64,000 nucleotides of DNA, from NCBI GenBank assembly GCA_946497035.1, contig CAMMIW010000010.1, positions 18,836 through 82,835 on the forward strand, written 5' to 3'. Shown here in pieces: positions 43,402 to 54,700 of this stretch. The notes beneath the pieces are model-generated. The model had not been told where the DNA came from and did not search any database. It worked only from the letters and a program-made list of their open reading frames with translations. The stretch comes from an uncultured Eubacteriaceae bacterium. Lineage in GTDB: Bacteria > Bacillota > Clostridia > Lachnospirales > CAG-274. Every line of letters begins with the position of its first letter. Positions within the stretch are counted from its first letter, which is position 1. A program made the position numbers and the translations under genes.

Positions 43402-43768
43402 AAAAATTTTAAAGTTAGAAGAAAAATTAAAAGCTAATATGCAAAAAAAGGTTGATTTAGAAGAAAAAATAAAAAAAATAGATGACGAAAACGAAAAACT
43501 AGAAAATCAAATAACTCAATTAAAAGCTACTGAAGTATTGTATTTACTTGATGTAAATCATATAGAAATAACCGAGTTAAAAGACATATTAGATAGACAT
43601 AGGAAAAATAAGCAGAACAACAATGAGCCTAACAATCAAAACAAAATTAATAATATAAACCAAAACAATAACCAATTTAATCAAGTTAATAATGAAAATA
43701 TTCAAAGACATAATAATAACTTTAACAACCAAAATGAAAGGAGCTTTAATAACCTTGAGAAAAATTAA
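43394..43768 (+). CDS. DUF4315-family coiled-coil protein
   Basis: 124 residues. A coiled coil (EKILKLEEKLKANMQKKVD, KIDDENEKLENQITQLKAT) is followed by EVLYLLDVNHIEITELKDIL, as in DUF4315 proteins found in Tn1549-type transfer operons. The last 45 residues are mostly asparagine and glutamine. It is translationally coupled to the peptidase gene and in turn overlaps the next gene. Function is unknown. Confidence 0.7.
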   Translation: MNEKILKLEEKLKANMQKKVDLEEKIKKIDDENEKLENQITQLKATEVLYLLDVNHIEITELKDILDRHRKNKQNNNEPNNQNKINNINQNNNQFNQVNNENIQRHNNNFNNQNERSFNNLEKN

Positions 43769-44384
43769 AAGTATACTTTTAGGGGCAATATTAAGTTTAA
43801 TATTGCCTTTTAATATTGTACTTGCTAGTGATAATAAAGTAGAAAAAGTAGAGCAAGGACAAGCTACTGTTAATGAAGCCGTAAAAAGTGGCAATAGAGA
43901 ATTTTACACAATAGTAACACCAAGCCAACAAACTTATTATCTTGTTATAGATTTTTTAGAAAAAGAAAGAAATGTATATTTTTTAAAAGCAGTAGATGAA
44001 ATAGATTTGTTAGACTTAGCAGGAGTTGGAGAAGTAATTTATACACCAGAAGAAACTACAAAAGAAACAACAACAGAAACTACTACTGAAAGTGTAACAG
44101 AGCAAACAAGTGATGAAATATTAGAAGAACAAGAAAAAAGTGAAGAAAAGCCTAAAATAGATATAACATTAATTTTAGGTATTGGTATATTGGGAGTTGC
44201 TATCTTTTTCTTTATAAAAAATAAAAAAGATAACAAAAATAAAGAAGATATGTATTTAGATGAGGCAATTCAAGATGATAGTGAAGAAGTTGTATTTAAC
44301 ACAGAAGAACCATCTAAAGAACAAAATAATAAAAAAGAAGAAGATAAAAAAGCATTAGAAGATATGCAAAATTTAGATTTATAG
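43755..44384 (+). CDS. DUF4366-family membrane-anchored protein
   Basis: About 209 residues from a TTG start with AAAGGAG 11 bases upstream; an ATG at 43,734 is an alternative but has no site. Signal sequence (ILLGAILSLILPFNIVLA), an extracellular domain with YTIVTPSQQTYYLVIDFL and VYFLKAVDEIDLLDLA, a Thr/Glu-rich linker, one membrane helix (LILGIGILGVAIFFFI) and a charged tail. This is the DUF4366 (CD1107-like) family of Tn1549 relatives. It partly overlaps the preceding gene in another frame. Confidence 0.75.
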   Translation: MRKIKSILLGAILSLILPFNIVLASDNKVEKVEQGQATVNEAVKSGNREFYTIVTPSQQTYYLVIDFLEKERNVYFLKAVDEIDLLDLAGVGEVIYTPEETTKETTTETTTESVTEQTSDEILEEQEKSEEKPKIDITLILGIGILGVAIFFFIKNKKDNKNKEDMYLDEAIQDDSEEVVFNTEEPSKEQNNKKEEDKKALEDMQNLDL

Positions 44385-44396
44385 GAGGATATAATA

Positions 44397-44585
44397 ATGA
44401 AAAAAGACACACTAACATTATTAAACATAGGGCTAATATTTGTTGTTATAGCCTTATTTGTTAATCAAAATAAAAATGATACTTTACTTAAAAAAGTACA
44501 AAATCTTGAAGAAGATTATGAAAATTCAATTAATAATTGGGCTAATGTATTAGCTAGTGTAAAAGATAAAGTTGATTTAATATAA
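44397..44585 (+). CDS. Small single-span protein of the transfer operon
   Basis: 62 residues: a short basic start, one membrane helix (LLNIGLIFVVIALFV) and a coiled-coil-like outer part. AGGAGG is 11 bases before the ATG. Not recognised. Confidence 0.55.
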   Translation: MKKDTLTLLNIGLIFVVIALFVNQNKNDTLLKKVQNLEEDYENSINNWANVLASVKDKVDLI

Positions 44586-44601
44586 AATAGGAGCTAAAAA
44601 T

Positions 44602-45630
44602 ATGAAAAAACTAATATTTTTTATTGTTTTTTGTATATTTTTAAATAATATATCATTAGTTTTTGGAGCAGAACAACCTACTATTGAAGCTATATCAACT
44701 AAAGAAACATTGATAAAAATTTATGAGTTTGCAGGTAATGTAGACTATGAGCCTTTAATACCTAATAATATTGAACATAAGGGAGAAACTTTTATAAAAA
44801 AAGATATAAAAGTTGAAGAAGAAAAAAGGACTGAAAATGTTGATATTACAGAACCAGTAGAGAAAATAATATCGGAAAGTGAAAAATCTAAAGCAATTAG
44901 CCTTTTTGAAAAAGAGTTAAACTATAATAAAAATAACTTGAAAGGTATATTGAAATTAGATGAAAGTAGCTTAAAGGTTGTAAAAAATGAAATTGAAAAT
45001 GTTACAAAATATGATACTAAAAAATATACAATATATGAAGATAAAACTTATTATGGTTTAGAAAGTAATGATTATTCATTGTTGCCTCAAACAATAATTA
45101 AAGATGGTGTTGTATTAAAGCTAATTACTGCCGATTTTGTTAAAACAAATTCAAAAGACACTTATAATTGTAATACTCAATATGGTGGAACTTATACTAA
45201 AAAAATACCAACTACCAAACAAGTAGTAAAAAACTATAAAGCTACTGTAAATTATAAAGGTAATATTCAAAAAGAAATAGTTGATAAAAGAATAGTTACT
45301 GTATTTTATGAACAAGGTCAAGTTGATAATAATGTTATAGTAGAAACAAAAGCAGAGCTTACAACGATAAATACAACAACAGAAATAACTACTAATATGA
45401 ATAATCAAAATTCAATAGAAAATGAACAAATAGTTGAAAGTAATAAAAATGATAATCAATTATTTTTATTTGGTTTAATATTTATAACAATGTTATTTAT
45501 TTTAGTTTTGGCGATATTATTTGTTTTATCAAAACAAATGAAAGTAGAAAGGAGTAGAAAAGATGAAAAGAAAATCAAAAAAACAAAATTCAAGAAAAAA
45601 TATGAGTATGAAGATGAAGACGAATACTAG
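44602..45630 (+). CDS. Type I membrane protein with signal peptide, unknown
   Basis: 342 residues. Signal peptide (IFFIVFCIFLNNISLVFGA), about 260 extracellular residues rich in Thr, Glu and Lys with strand-like segments, a membrane helix near 290-315 (LFLFGLIFITMLFILVLAI), and a basic then acidic cytoplasmic tail. A CNTQYGG segment holds its lone extracellular cysteine. The last 68 bases overlap the start of the SLH-sortase gene. Position suggests a surface or channel accessory; I know no family. Confidence 0.55.
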   Translation: MKKLIFFIVFCIFLNNISLVFGAEQPTIEAISTKETLIKIYEFAGNVDYEPLIPNNIEHKGETFIKKDIKVEEEKRTENVDITEPVEKIISESEKSKAISLFEKELNYNKNNLKGILKLDESSLKVVKNEIENVTKYDTKKYTIYEDKTYYGLESNDYSLLPQTIIKDGVVLKLITADFVKTNSKDTYNCNTQYGGTYTKKIPTTKQVVKNYKATVNYKGNIQKEIVDKRIVTVFYEQGQVDNNVIVETKAELTTINTTTEITTNMNNQNSIENEQIVESNKNDNQLFLFGLIFITMLFILVLAILFVLSKQMKVERSRKDEKKIKKTKFKKKYEYEDEDEY

Positions 45631-46678
45631 AAATATGATGTTGGCTACAATGATATTTACAAGCCTTATGAATGTTAATGTATTTGCCATTAATCTTACT
45701 GATATAAATAATATACAAGGTAGAGAATACATACAAAAATTTGTAGATAAAGGCTACATAAATGGGTATGAAGATGGAACATTCAAGCCTAATAACAACA
45801 TAACAAGAGCAGAAATATCACAAATATTGTCAAATTTTAAAATTAACTTAAAATTTGAAGATATAGATTTTAAGGACAATAAAGGTTGGTTTGAAAAAGC
45901 CGTTGATAAGGCAGTAGAAAATGGCTTTTTAAGTGGATATAGGGACGGTACATTTAAGCCCAACAATAAAATAACAAGATTTGAAATGATAAAAATAACT
46001 TCCATGCTTGTTAGAAATAGTAATTATGATAAAGTGCAGTTGCCTTATGCAGACATAGATAAAATACCTAGTTGGGTACTAAATGATGTAAATAATCTAT
46101 ATGCAAGTAAAGTAATAGATTTTTATGATAATAACTTAATAGATGGTAATGAATATGTAACAAGAGCAGAAGCAGTTACAATGTTATCGAAAACACTTGA
46201 AGTAAATGGTTGGGATATGAATAAAGTTACACAAAATGTTAAAACAAACAAAACTAATCCTTTACCAATACCAACGGCATTACCTAAAGGAGTTATAGGT
46301 TATTTAACAGTAGGAGGAACAAATATAAAAGAATTTCCAGTTAAAGATGCAAGAGATAATAGTGAAATGCTTACAGTAATGAAAAGTGCAGTAGGACATT
46401 TTGCACAGACACCTATATTTAATGGAAATGTTGGAGTATCGGCACATAATCGTGATTATAAAATAGATTTTAGAGAGCTTAAAAATGTAAATGTTGGGGA
46501 TACAGTAACATACATAACTAATTTAGGTACTAGAACTTACAAAATAACAACAAAAATAGAAATAGATGAAACAGATTGGAGTTATCTTGAAAACACACAG
46601 GATAATAGAATAACAATGATAACTTGTATAGAAGAAAAGCCAACAAAAAGATTAGTCGTTCAAGCTATTCAAATATAA
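45563..46678 (+). CDS. SLH-domain sortase (class D-like)
   Basis: 371 residues. After a basic start and hydrophobic segment (MMLATMIFTSLMNVNVFA) come three SLH domains (about 45-215; GYEDGTFKPNNNITRAE, GYRDGTFKPNNKITRFE and a third with YVTRAEAVTML). From about 235 a sortase fold begins (GVIGYLTVGG) with catalytic His in VSAHNRDYK, Cys in ITMITCIEE and Arg in KRLVVQ. Transpeptidases of this kind are normally held by an N-terminal membrane helix; here the SLH domains would hold it to the wall. GAAAGGAG is eight bases before the ATG. The likely substrate is the LPKTG protein two genes downstream. Confidence 0.85.
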   Translation: MKRKSKKQNSRKNMSMKMKTNTRNMMLATMIFTSLMNVNVFAINLTDINNIQGREYIQKFVDKGYINGYEDGTFKPNNNITRAEISQILSNFKINLKFEDIDFKDNKGWFEKAVDKAVENGFLSGYRDGTFKPNNKITRFEMIKITSMLVRNSNYDKVQLPYADIDKIPSWVLNDVNNLYASKVIDFYDNNLIDGNEYVTRAEAVTMLSKTLEVNGWDMNKVTQNVKTNKTNPLPIPTALPKGVIGYLTVGGTNIKEFPVKDARDNSEMLTVMKSAVGHFAQTPIFNGNVGVSAHNRDYKIDFRELKNVNVGDTVTYITNLGTRTYKITTKIEIDETDWSYLENTQDNRITMITCIEEKPTKRLVVQAIQI

Positions 46679-46720
46679 TGTTCAAAATTAGATTATAAAA
46701 AATTTAAAAGGATTAAAACA

Positions 46721-46894
46721 ATGATTATTAGATTAGTTTATTCATCAATTATATATATAATATTATTTAGTTTGCTTTTTTCATATCAATTAAAAGATAT
46801 AAAAAAAGGAGTTTTAAAGGCTATATTATGGGAAATAGGAATATTTTTAATATGTTTCTTATTATTTATACCTTTGGTTATTGTTAAATTATAA
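46721..46894 (+). CDS. Small protein with two membrane helices
   Basis: 57 residues, with hydrophobic segments LVYSSIIYIILFSLLF and ILWEIGIFLICFLLFIPL separated by a basic loop. AAAAGG lies nearby upstream. It is in the cargo block after the sortase; not recognised. Confidence 0.5.
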   Translation: MIIRLVYSSIIYIILFSLLFSYQLKDIKKGVLKAILWEIGIFLICFLLFIPLVIVKL

Positions 46895-46911
46895 TAGAAA
46901 GGATTAATAAG

Positions 46912-47121
46912 ATGAAAAAAATAATATTAAACTATAAATTTTCTAGTAAAGAAATCTTATTTTGAAATATGATTTATATAATTTTAATATTTTTATTAGG
47001 TTCGAGTGCTTATATAATAGCAATAATAAATATAAAAGAAAATAAAATTTTTATACTAATGGGAGTAATGTTATTATTCATAATATTATATTTAATATGT
47101 TATAGGAATTTTTATTTTTAA
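46912..47121 (+). pseudogene. Small membrane protein gene with an in-frame TGA
   Basis: ATG at 46,912 with GAAAGG upstream opens 17 codons, then TGA at 46,963, after which the same frame continues from an ATG at 46,969 as MIYIILIFLLGSSAYIIAII and a second hydrophobic helix to 47,121. Either a point nonsense mutation or a separate 50-residue gene without its own ribosome site. It resembles the two-helix protein just before it in layout. Confidence 0.45.
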
Positions 47122-47125
47122 GGGG

Positions 47126-47167
47126 ACGTTTGAAGATTATTTTTCAAAGAAAAATGATTGAAAACGT
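47126..47167 (+). other. Long RNA hairpin in a gene-poor gap
   Basis: ACGTTT, GATTATTTTTC, loop AAA, GAAAAATGATT, AAACGT: about 17 pairs with G-U pairs and a small internal loop, without a T-run. The 47,122-47,432 gap otherwise holds the short frame at 47,228, a terminator and a promoter. Confidence 0.5.
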
Positions 47168-47227
47168 TCTCAACCTCAAACGGTAGTGCGAGAGAAATTT
47201 ACAATAACCTTGAAAGGAGTTGATAAA

Positions 47228-47296
47228 TTGCAGGTTATAGAATTACAATATAATGAAGATGATTTATATAATAATTTAGTGAAAATTTATGTATAA
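47228..47296 (+). CDS. Possible 22-residue peptide
   Basis: TTG at 47,228 with a good GAAAGGAG six bases upstream opens QVIELQYNEDDLYNNLVKIY and a stop. The ribosome site is stronger than for many real genes nearby, but length and composition give no function. It may be a gene remnant. Confidence 0.3.
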   Translation: MQVIELQYNEDDLYNNLVKIYV

Positions 47297-47315
47297 AATT
47301 TATATTGAAAAATTG

Positions 47316-47345
47316 AAAAAAACCTTGAAAAATAAGGCTTTTTTT
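47316..47345 (+). terminator. Terminator ending the transfer operon's first part
   Basis: AAAAAAACCTT and AAGGCTTTTTTT around a seven-base loop. It is followed by a fresh promoter. Confidence 0.75.
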
Positions 47346-47356
47346 ATAAAAAACAC

Positions 47357-47385
47357 TTGTAAAAAATACTAAAATATGATATAAT
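47357..47385 (+). promoter_or_regulatory. Promoter of the CAP-domain gene
   Basis: TTGTAA (47,357-47,362), a 17-base spacer and a perfect TATAAT (47,380-47,385), about 35 bases before the AGGAG ribosome site. It gives the surface cargo genes transcription independent of the transfer operon. Confidence 0.7.
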
Positions 47386-47432
47386 ATTAGTAATCAAATA
47401 TACAATATTTATGTTTTAGGAGAAAAGAGAAA

Positions 47433-48719
47433 ATGAAAAAATTTAAAAAAATATTATTAAGTACAACTATAATTACAAGTGTTTTATTTAGTACAATAAA
47501 TGTGTTTGCAGAAAGTGAAAGAGATAGTAAATGGATTTATGATAAAAAAGGTACAATTATATATGATAATGGTGGAAGTCCATTATTAAGAGATAAACTT
47601 CATTTTGAACAATATGGAGTTGAAGTATTTGACGCAGATGGAAATTCTTTAGGTAAAATAGATATAGAAAAAGAAGATTTATATTCAAATGCTAGTGATT
47701 TATCTTTAGATTTTCCTAATGAAGTAAAAGATAATAATACAACTGAAACAGAAAATTTTATAAAAAATGATGGTGTAACAGTAAAAGTACCTATTGTTCC
47801 TGTGTTTGAAGAAGTATATAAAGAGCCAATAACAGAAACAACTACTAATTCTATTGTTAATCAAAATGCTTTTAAAAATGAAAAAGTTATTAAAGTAACT
47901 ATTGGGAGTAAAATAGGTAATGTTAATGGAAAAAATATAGAAATGGACGTTGCTCCATATATAAAAAATGGAGTAACTATGATACCTTTAAGGTTTGTTG
48001 CATCTTCATTAGATATTCCAGATGAAAATATTATATTTAATCAAGATTCAAAATCGGTTACAATAGTATATAAAAATACAAATATTCATTTTTTATCATA
48101 TGAAATAGAAATAAAAAATGGTAGAATTTTTGTACCTTTTAGAACATTGGGCGAATACCTTGATTTAACTATTGATTGGGATAATAAAACAAAAACTGCT
48201 ATAATGAAAGGTACAGTTAATAATAACTTTAATGAAGAACAGTACAATAACACAAATATCAATAACAACAATGAAAACCAAAAAGAAAATAAAGAAGAAT
48301 TAACAGAAGCTAACATAAGAACTATGGAAGAAGAAGTTGTTAGATTAGTAAATGAAGAAAGAGTTAAAAATGGCTTAAACCCTTTACAAATAGATGAAAC
48401 TTTAATGCATAATGCTAGAGCAAAAGTAAATGATATGGCAGAGAATAACTATTTTTCACATTATGATAAGAATGGTAATTCTAGTTTTGCACAAATTTTA
48501 GGAGTGGAAGAAGTTTTGACAGGGTATACTGAACCGAATAGTGCCATAAATTCATTTATGAACTCACCACTTCACAAATCTTCTATATTAAGAAATACTC
48601 ATACTAAAATAGGTGTTGGCATAAACTTAAAAAGTGGAACTGCTATATACTTTGATAGTAAAGCAGGTTGGCAAGATAATTACACTGAGTGGGAAAAATG
48701 GTATAAAAATAATAAATAA
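47433..48719 (+). CDS. Secreted CAP-domain protein with copper-amine-oxidase-N-like domain
   Basis: 428 residues. A signal peptide (LLSTTIITSVLFSTINVFA) leads to a variable region. A copper-amine-oxidase N-like domain, a wall-associated fold without oxidase activity, spans about 150-260 (GVTMIPLRFVASSLDI, RIFVPFRTLGEYLDLTIDW). An Asn-rich linker and a CAP/SCP domain (about 300-425) follow, with LVNEERVKNGLNPLQID, AENNYFSHYD and SPLHKSSIL, which contain the CAP His and Glu residues. It probably works outside the cell. Such proteins occur as cargo of clostridial elements; their function is not settled. It is flanked by its own promoter and terminator. Confidence 0.82.
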   Translation: MKKFKKILLSTTIITSVLFSTINVFAESERDSKWIYDKKGTIIYDNGGSPLLRDKLHFEQYGVEVFDADGNSLGKIDIEKEDLYSNASDLSLDFPNEVKDNNTTETENFIKNDGVTVKVPIVPVFEEVYKEPITETTTNSIVNQNAFKNEKVIKVTIGSKIGNVNGKNIEMDVAPYIKNGVTMIPLRFVASSLDIPDENIIFNQDSKSVTIVYKNTNIHFLSYEIEIKNGRIFVPFRTLGEYLDLTIDWDNKTKTAIMKGTVNNNFNEEQYNNTNINNNNENQKENKEELTEANIRTMEEEVVRLVNEERVKNGLNPLQIDETLMHNARAKVNDMAENNYFSHYDKNGNSSFAQILGVEEVLTGYTEPNSAINSFMNSPLHKSSILRNTHTKIGVGINLKSGTAIYFDSKAGWQDNYTEWEKWYKNNK

Positions 48720-48729
48720 AATTTTATCG

Positions 48730-48756
48730 GCATTTCAAATTTGAAATGCTTTTTTT
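48730..48756 (+). terminator. Terminator of the CAP-domain gene
   Basis: GCATTTCAAA and TTTGAAATGC form a perfect stem with no loop bases beyond the centre; seven T residues follow. Part of the stem sequence is the same as in the leader terminator at 34,440. Confidence 0.85.
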
Positions 48757-48786
48757 GTATAAAAAATAAAAAGGAGAAATTTCATA

Positions 48787-51700
48787 ATGAAGAAAAGAAA
48801 TAAAATTATAGCATTTATATTAAGCTTATTAATGATTTTTTCAAATATTTTAAATGTTTTTGCATTTGAAGTACCTATAATTAACGGAGATGAAGTTATT
48901 GTAAATGATAACAATTCTTTTTTAATTGATAATGAAATTATTATAAATGATAATGAAAATAACATTGTTATTGAGCCACCAACCATAAATAAAGAACTAA
49001 ATATTGAAACAAATAAAATAAATGAATTAGAAACACCTTCCAAAGAAATTTTAGAAGAAAATATATTAACAGAAAATGGTAGAATAGTTAAAGCTAAAAT
49101 TAATCCTGTTGGCTTTAATGAAAATAGTAGACAATTAAAAACATTTACTCTTGTAGGCAGAGATAAAGGAGCAGACGCAACAGTTAGTTTTAAGGGAGAT
49201 GAGCAAGGTGCTAAACCACACGCATTAATAGATTATATAACAAGACATAACGGCGACCCAAATTCCGTAGGGTATTGTATATCTCCTTTTTATGCAGGAG
49301 CTAAAGAAAACGGTACAACAACAGTAACTGAAGTTACGCCTACTACTAATGATAAAATACTTATAGGTATTGCAGTAGCAGGTTATCCACACAATAAGTA
49401 TAATATAGCAGGGTTATCTTCTTTAACTGAAGAAGAACAATATTATGCAACACTTATCGCTATGGAACATTTTATATTTCAAAAAACAGGAGAATACAAA
49501 AACAAACAAAATGTAAAATTTAATGATGATAGCTTTAAATCTACTCGTTGGTATCCAAATCCTAATGTAGATGCAGGTAAACAAGCAAGAGCAAGAGAAA
49601 TAATAAAAGTAGCTCAAGAAATTTATAAAAAAGGTGTTGCAAATCCATATGATGAAACAAAAGGTATAGCAACTATTAGGTTTACAGACAATGGGAATAA
49701 TCAAGGACAAATGACTGATACAGGAAATAAATATACTATAACAATTAATATAGAAAGTGATGTTAATTATTCTCACGCAGTAGTACAATTTAAAGACCCT
49801 AAAATTAAAGAATGGGCAACTCAAGGTAAAATAGAATTTTATGACGGAGAAAGCTCAACAGGTAAAAAATTGGAGTATAAAACAAATACTGTTGCTGGAG
49901 AAAATTATGACGGTGTTTTATTAGAAAAACCTAGTAGAAAGAGTGATAAATTAACTATTGTACTTGATAAAGTTACAGCAGATAATGCTATAACAAATGG
50001 AACAGGAAAATATAATGTTGATTATGATGTTAAATTTTTTGGTGGAAATATGCAAGTTGGTTATAAAACGAGAAATAATGATAATTCACTTCAAGATTAT
50101 GTTGTTGTTACAACAGGTAGTGCCACTGCTAGAAGTAGTATAAATTGGAGTAAAACCCCTTTACTTCCACCACCACCAACTGGTAAAGGTGGACTAAAAA
50201 TACTTAAATACAATGCAAAAACAAATGAGCTTGTAGCAGGAGCTATTTTTAAAGTAAGGGGTATATCGGACGGTGTATATGATTTTAACGTTCAAATACA
50301 AGCAAGTAATGGAGCAGAAATACCATTACCTAATGGTGGTAAAGCAGTTTGTAAAGATGGTGTAATTGAAATATCAAATATAAATGTTGGAACATATGAA
50401 ATTACTGAAATAACTCCTCCACCTAATTTTGATTTAGCTTTAGGACAAAATTCTCAAACTGTTCAAGTTGAAAATGAAACTAATGCTACACTATATCCAC
50501 AAGTTAGATTTATGAATAATCCTTATGGTAGTTTAAAAATTAAAAAAATAGATGCTATTACAGGAGAACCACTTGAGGGAGCTACTTTAAAAGTATCTAA
50601 TCCATTTTTTGATTATGAGCAAGAGCTTACAACAGGTGCAGATGGTACAATTACTATTGAAAATTTAAAACAAGGAAGTTATACTATATCGGAAATTCAA
50701 GCCCCTAATGGTTATATTTTATCAAATGAAACTAAAGTTGCCGTTGTTAAATGGGGAGAAGAAACAACTATAACTTATGAAAATCAACCTAAAACAAGCC
50801 TTGTTATAACTAAAATAGATAGTGAAACAGGCGAAGTTTTAGATGGTGCTAGGTTTAGGTTAAAACATACAACAAGTGGTGCAGAATATTTTACAGACCC
50901 AACTGTAGACGGTATAGCTACTATTGATAATCTTGTTAGTGGAACTTATACACTTGTTGAAATACAAGCTCCAAATGGCTACATATTAGATAGTACACCA
51001 CAAACAGTAGTTATTGAAAATAACCGTGTAAATGAAATAACTATAAAAAACAGTAAAAAGCCAAGTATTACAGTTAATAAGGTTGATAGTATTACAAAAG
51101 AGCCTTTAAGTGGTGCTAAATTTGAGTTATGGAGAAGTGAAAACAATACAACTCAAGGACTTATTGAAAAAGTTGGAGAATATTACACTAATGAATTAGG
51201 ACAAGTAAAACTTAGTAACCTTGATTATGGTTGGTATGCAGTTAAAGAAATTCTTCCACCAGACGGTTATTTATTAGCTAAAGATAGTATAAAATTTGTA
51301 TTTTTAGAGCCAAATCAAACAGGCGAAAATACAGTTGAAGTAACTTTTGAAAATGATAAAAAGCCAAGTGTAAAAATTATTAAAAGAGATATAAAAACAA
51401 AAGAGCCTTTAAGTGGTGCTAAGTTTGAAGTATGGAGAGCCGAGAACAATACAACTCAAGGCTTAACAGAAAAAATTGGAGAATATTTTACAAATGATAC
51501 AGGAGAAATAGTATTAGATACTATTGATTATAGTTGGTATTGTATAAAAGAAACTCAAGCTCCAGACGGCTATTTATTATCGGAAGACAATACAAAATTT
51601 GTTTTTCTTGAACCAAATCAAACAGGCGAAAAAACATTAGAAGTAATATTTGAAAATGCTAAAAAGCCAGACTTAACAATTAATAAAATTGGTAGTGTAG

Positions 51701-54700
51701 GAAAAGAACCATTAAAAGGTGCTAAATTTAGTCTTTTCTATGCAGGAGATAATAAAGATGGTGCAGTTGAAAAAATAGGAGATTATGTAACAGATGATAA
51801 TGGACAAATAAAAATACCAACAGGTACTTTAAAAGATGGTTGGTATAAGCTTCAAGAAACTGAAGCCCCTCAAGGCTATGAAATACAAGGCACAGGTACT
51901 TATGAATTTTTCCTTAAAGCAGGAGAAAGTAAAGAAATAACAGTTGAAAACGTAGCTAAAAGTGGTATTGCTATTAAAAAGGTAGATGCAGATACAGGAG
52001 AACCACTTGCAGGAGCTCATTTTAGTATTAGCATTATATCGGACGGTGGTTCTAGTGGAGCAAATGGTACTACTATTGCAAATGTAATTACTAATAGTAA
52101 TGGTGTAGCAGTTGTAACAGGTTTAAAAGCAGGTGGATATGTTATAGAAGAAACGAAAGCCCCTCAAGGTTATGTTATGACAGAAAAAGCTCAAACTATA
52201 TGGCTTAATAAAGATGATACTTCAATGGTTACAGTAACTTTTGAAAATAGAAAAAATGCAGGACTTGGTATTAAAAAGTTAGATAGCATTACAAAAGAGC
52301 CTTTAGCAGACGCAGTATTTAAAGTTACTGATAGCAAAGGACAAGCAGTAGGTACTACAAATGGTATATATAGAACAGATGAAAAGGGATTTATTCATAT
52401 ACCAAATTTACCTAGTGGAGCATATGTGGTTCAAGAAATACAAGCTCCAAATGGTTATATATTAGATAATAAAGCCCAAACGATACATATTGAACACGGT
52501 AAATTACATACACTTGAATTTTTTAATATGCCAAAAACAAGTATTTTAATTAAAAAATATGATAGTGAAACAAAAGAGTTACTACAAGGAGCTAAGTTTA
52601 AAGTAACTAATGCAAAAGGACAAGTTGTAGGTAATGGAAATGGTATTTTTACAACTAATATAAATGGTACTATACTTATACCAGACTTAAAAGCAGGTTC
52701 ATATATTATACAAGAAATAGAAGCTCCTAAAGGTTATATTTTAGATAGTACCCCACAAACAGTACAAGTTGAAAATGGGAAAGTATATACATTAGATTTT
52801 TACAATAAAAAATCGGCTAGTTTACTTGTAAAAGTATTAGATAAAGAAACTAAAGAGCCTATACCTAATGCTTTAGTAAAAGTTACAGACAGTAATGGAG
52901 CATTAATTCATTATGAGGGTAATCTTGATGAACAAAGATTAAGAACAGTAAATACTAGAGCTAGTGAAAATAGTCAAGGCTATTTTAGAACTAATGAAAA
53001 TGGTTATTTTACAATATCTAATTTAAAATATGATACTTATTTTATTGAGCAAGTAGAAGTGCCAAAAGGATATAATATTGATAAAATACCAAAAACAATT
53101 AAAATACAAAAGCCAACTGTTCACAATGTAGAGATAGTTAATGGGAAAAAAGCAGGTATACAAATATTAAAAAGAGATAGTAAAACTTCTACTCCATTAC
53201 AAGGAGCTAAGTTTGAAGTACGTAAAGTAAATGGAGAACTTATAGGAACTAATTATATATCTGATAGTAGCGGTATGGTTACAATTAGTGGATTAAAGCA
53301 AGGTTGGTACACTGTTAAAGAAATAACTCCACCAAAAGGTTATGCTTTAAATAATAATGCTCAAAATGTTCAAGTAAAAACAGATGATTATACACAAGTT
53401 ATATTTGAAAATGATAAGTTAGGTTCTATTAGATTAAAGAAAATAGATTATGTAACTAAAAAGCCAATAGCAGGTGTGAAATTTAAGGTTACCAAAGAAA
53501 ATGGAGAAAATGTAGGAGAATTTGTAACAGATGAACAAGGAGAAATAAATCTTGTAAATATGTTAGAGCCTACAACATACTTAATTGAAGAAATGGCAGT
53601 GCCTAAAGGTTATGCACTAGATAAAGGTATAAGAAAAGTTAAAATTGATGTAGGTACTGAAGTAATGGTTGTATGGGAAAACTATCCACTAGCAAGTCTT
53701 GAAATAATTAAAATAGATGAAAGAACTAAAAAGCCAATAAGTGGTGTTGAGTTTGAACTTTTAAATGCTAAAAAAGAAAGTATGGGTAAATTTACAACAG
53801 ACGATAAAGGTAGAATATATCTTGAAAGTAAGTTAGGACAAGGCTCATACTATTTAAAAGAAACGAAAGCTAAAGATGGTTATGTGCCAAATGAAGAAGA
53901 AAAACTTATTCAAACTAATTGGGGTAAGACTACAAAAGTTGAGTTTGTAAACACTCCAATTTTTGGACAAATAGAAATACATAAGGTAGGCACAAAAAAT
54001 AACCAAGTAACAGGACAACTTGATGGAGATAATCTACAAGGAGCAGAATTTACAATATATGAAAAAGCTACTGGTAAAGAGATAACAAAAGTTGTAACTA
54101 ATGCACAAGGTATAGCAAGAACAGGAGAATTACCTTATGGAGAATATATTGTTAAAGAAACAAAAGCTCCTAGTTATTATGTATTAAATGAAAATGAGTT
54201 TGAAGTAAATATAAAAGAGAATAAGGAAGTAATAAAACTTGAAGTACAAAATATGTCTGTCGAATTAAAAACAGGTGGAGAAAAATCTACTGTTAAACAA
54301 ACAAAAGCAGGAGATACAATAAGATATGACTTTAATAATATTCAAAACTTATCTACTGTTCCTTTAGAAGACTTTTATATTCACGAAAGTTTACCAAGTG
54401 CTATAACAGTACAAAGATTATTTACAGGAACATTTAATCAAAATATAAAATATAGAATAGTTTATAAAACTAATAAAATGAAAGATTATAGAGTTTTAAA
54501 AGACAATCTATTTACAGACAGAGTATACGAAATAGATTTATCAAAAGGCTTACAAAAAGATGAATACATTACAGATTTAAAATATGAGTTTGATAAAGTA
54601 CCAGTAGGTTTTAGAGAAGTAGAAAAACCTTTCTTATATGCAAAAGTAAATAGTAATGTTAAGAAAGATGAACAATTTACTAACATACTTACTGTTGGTG

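Noticed and set aside
48086..48316. Minus-strand frames opposite the CAP and Cna-B genes.
   Set aside because: No ribosome sites, hydrophobic low-complexity products, and strong coding evidence on the plus strand.
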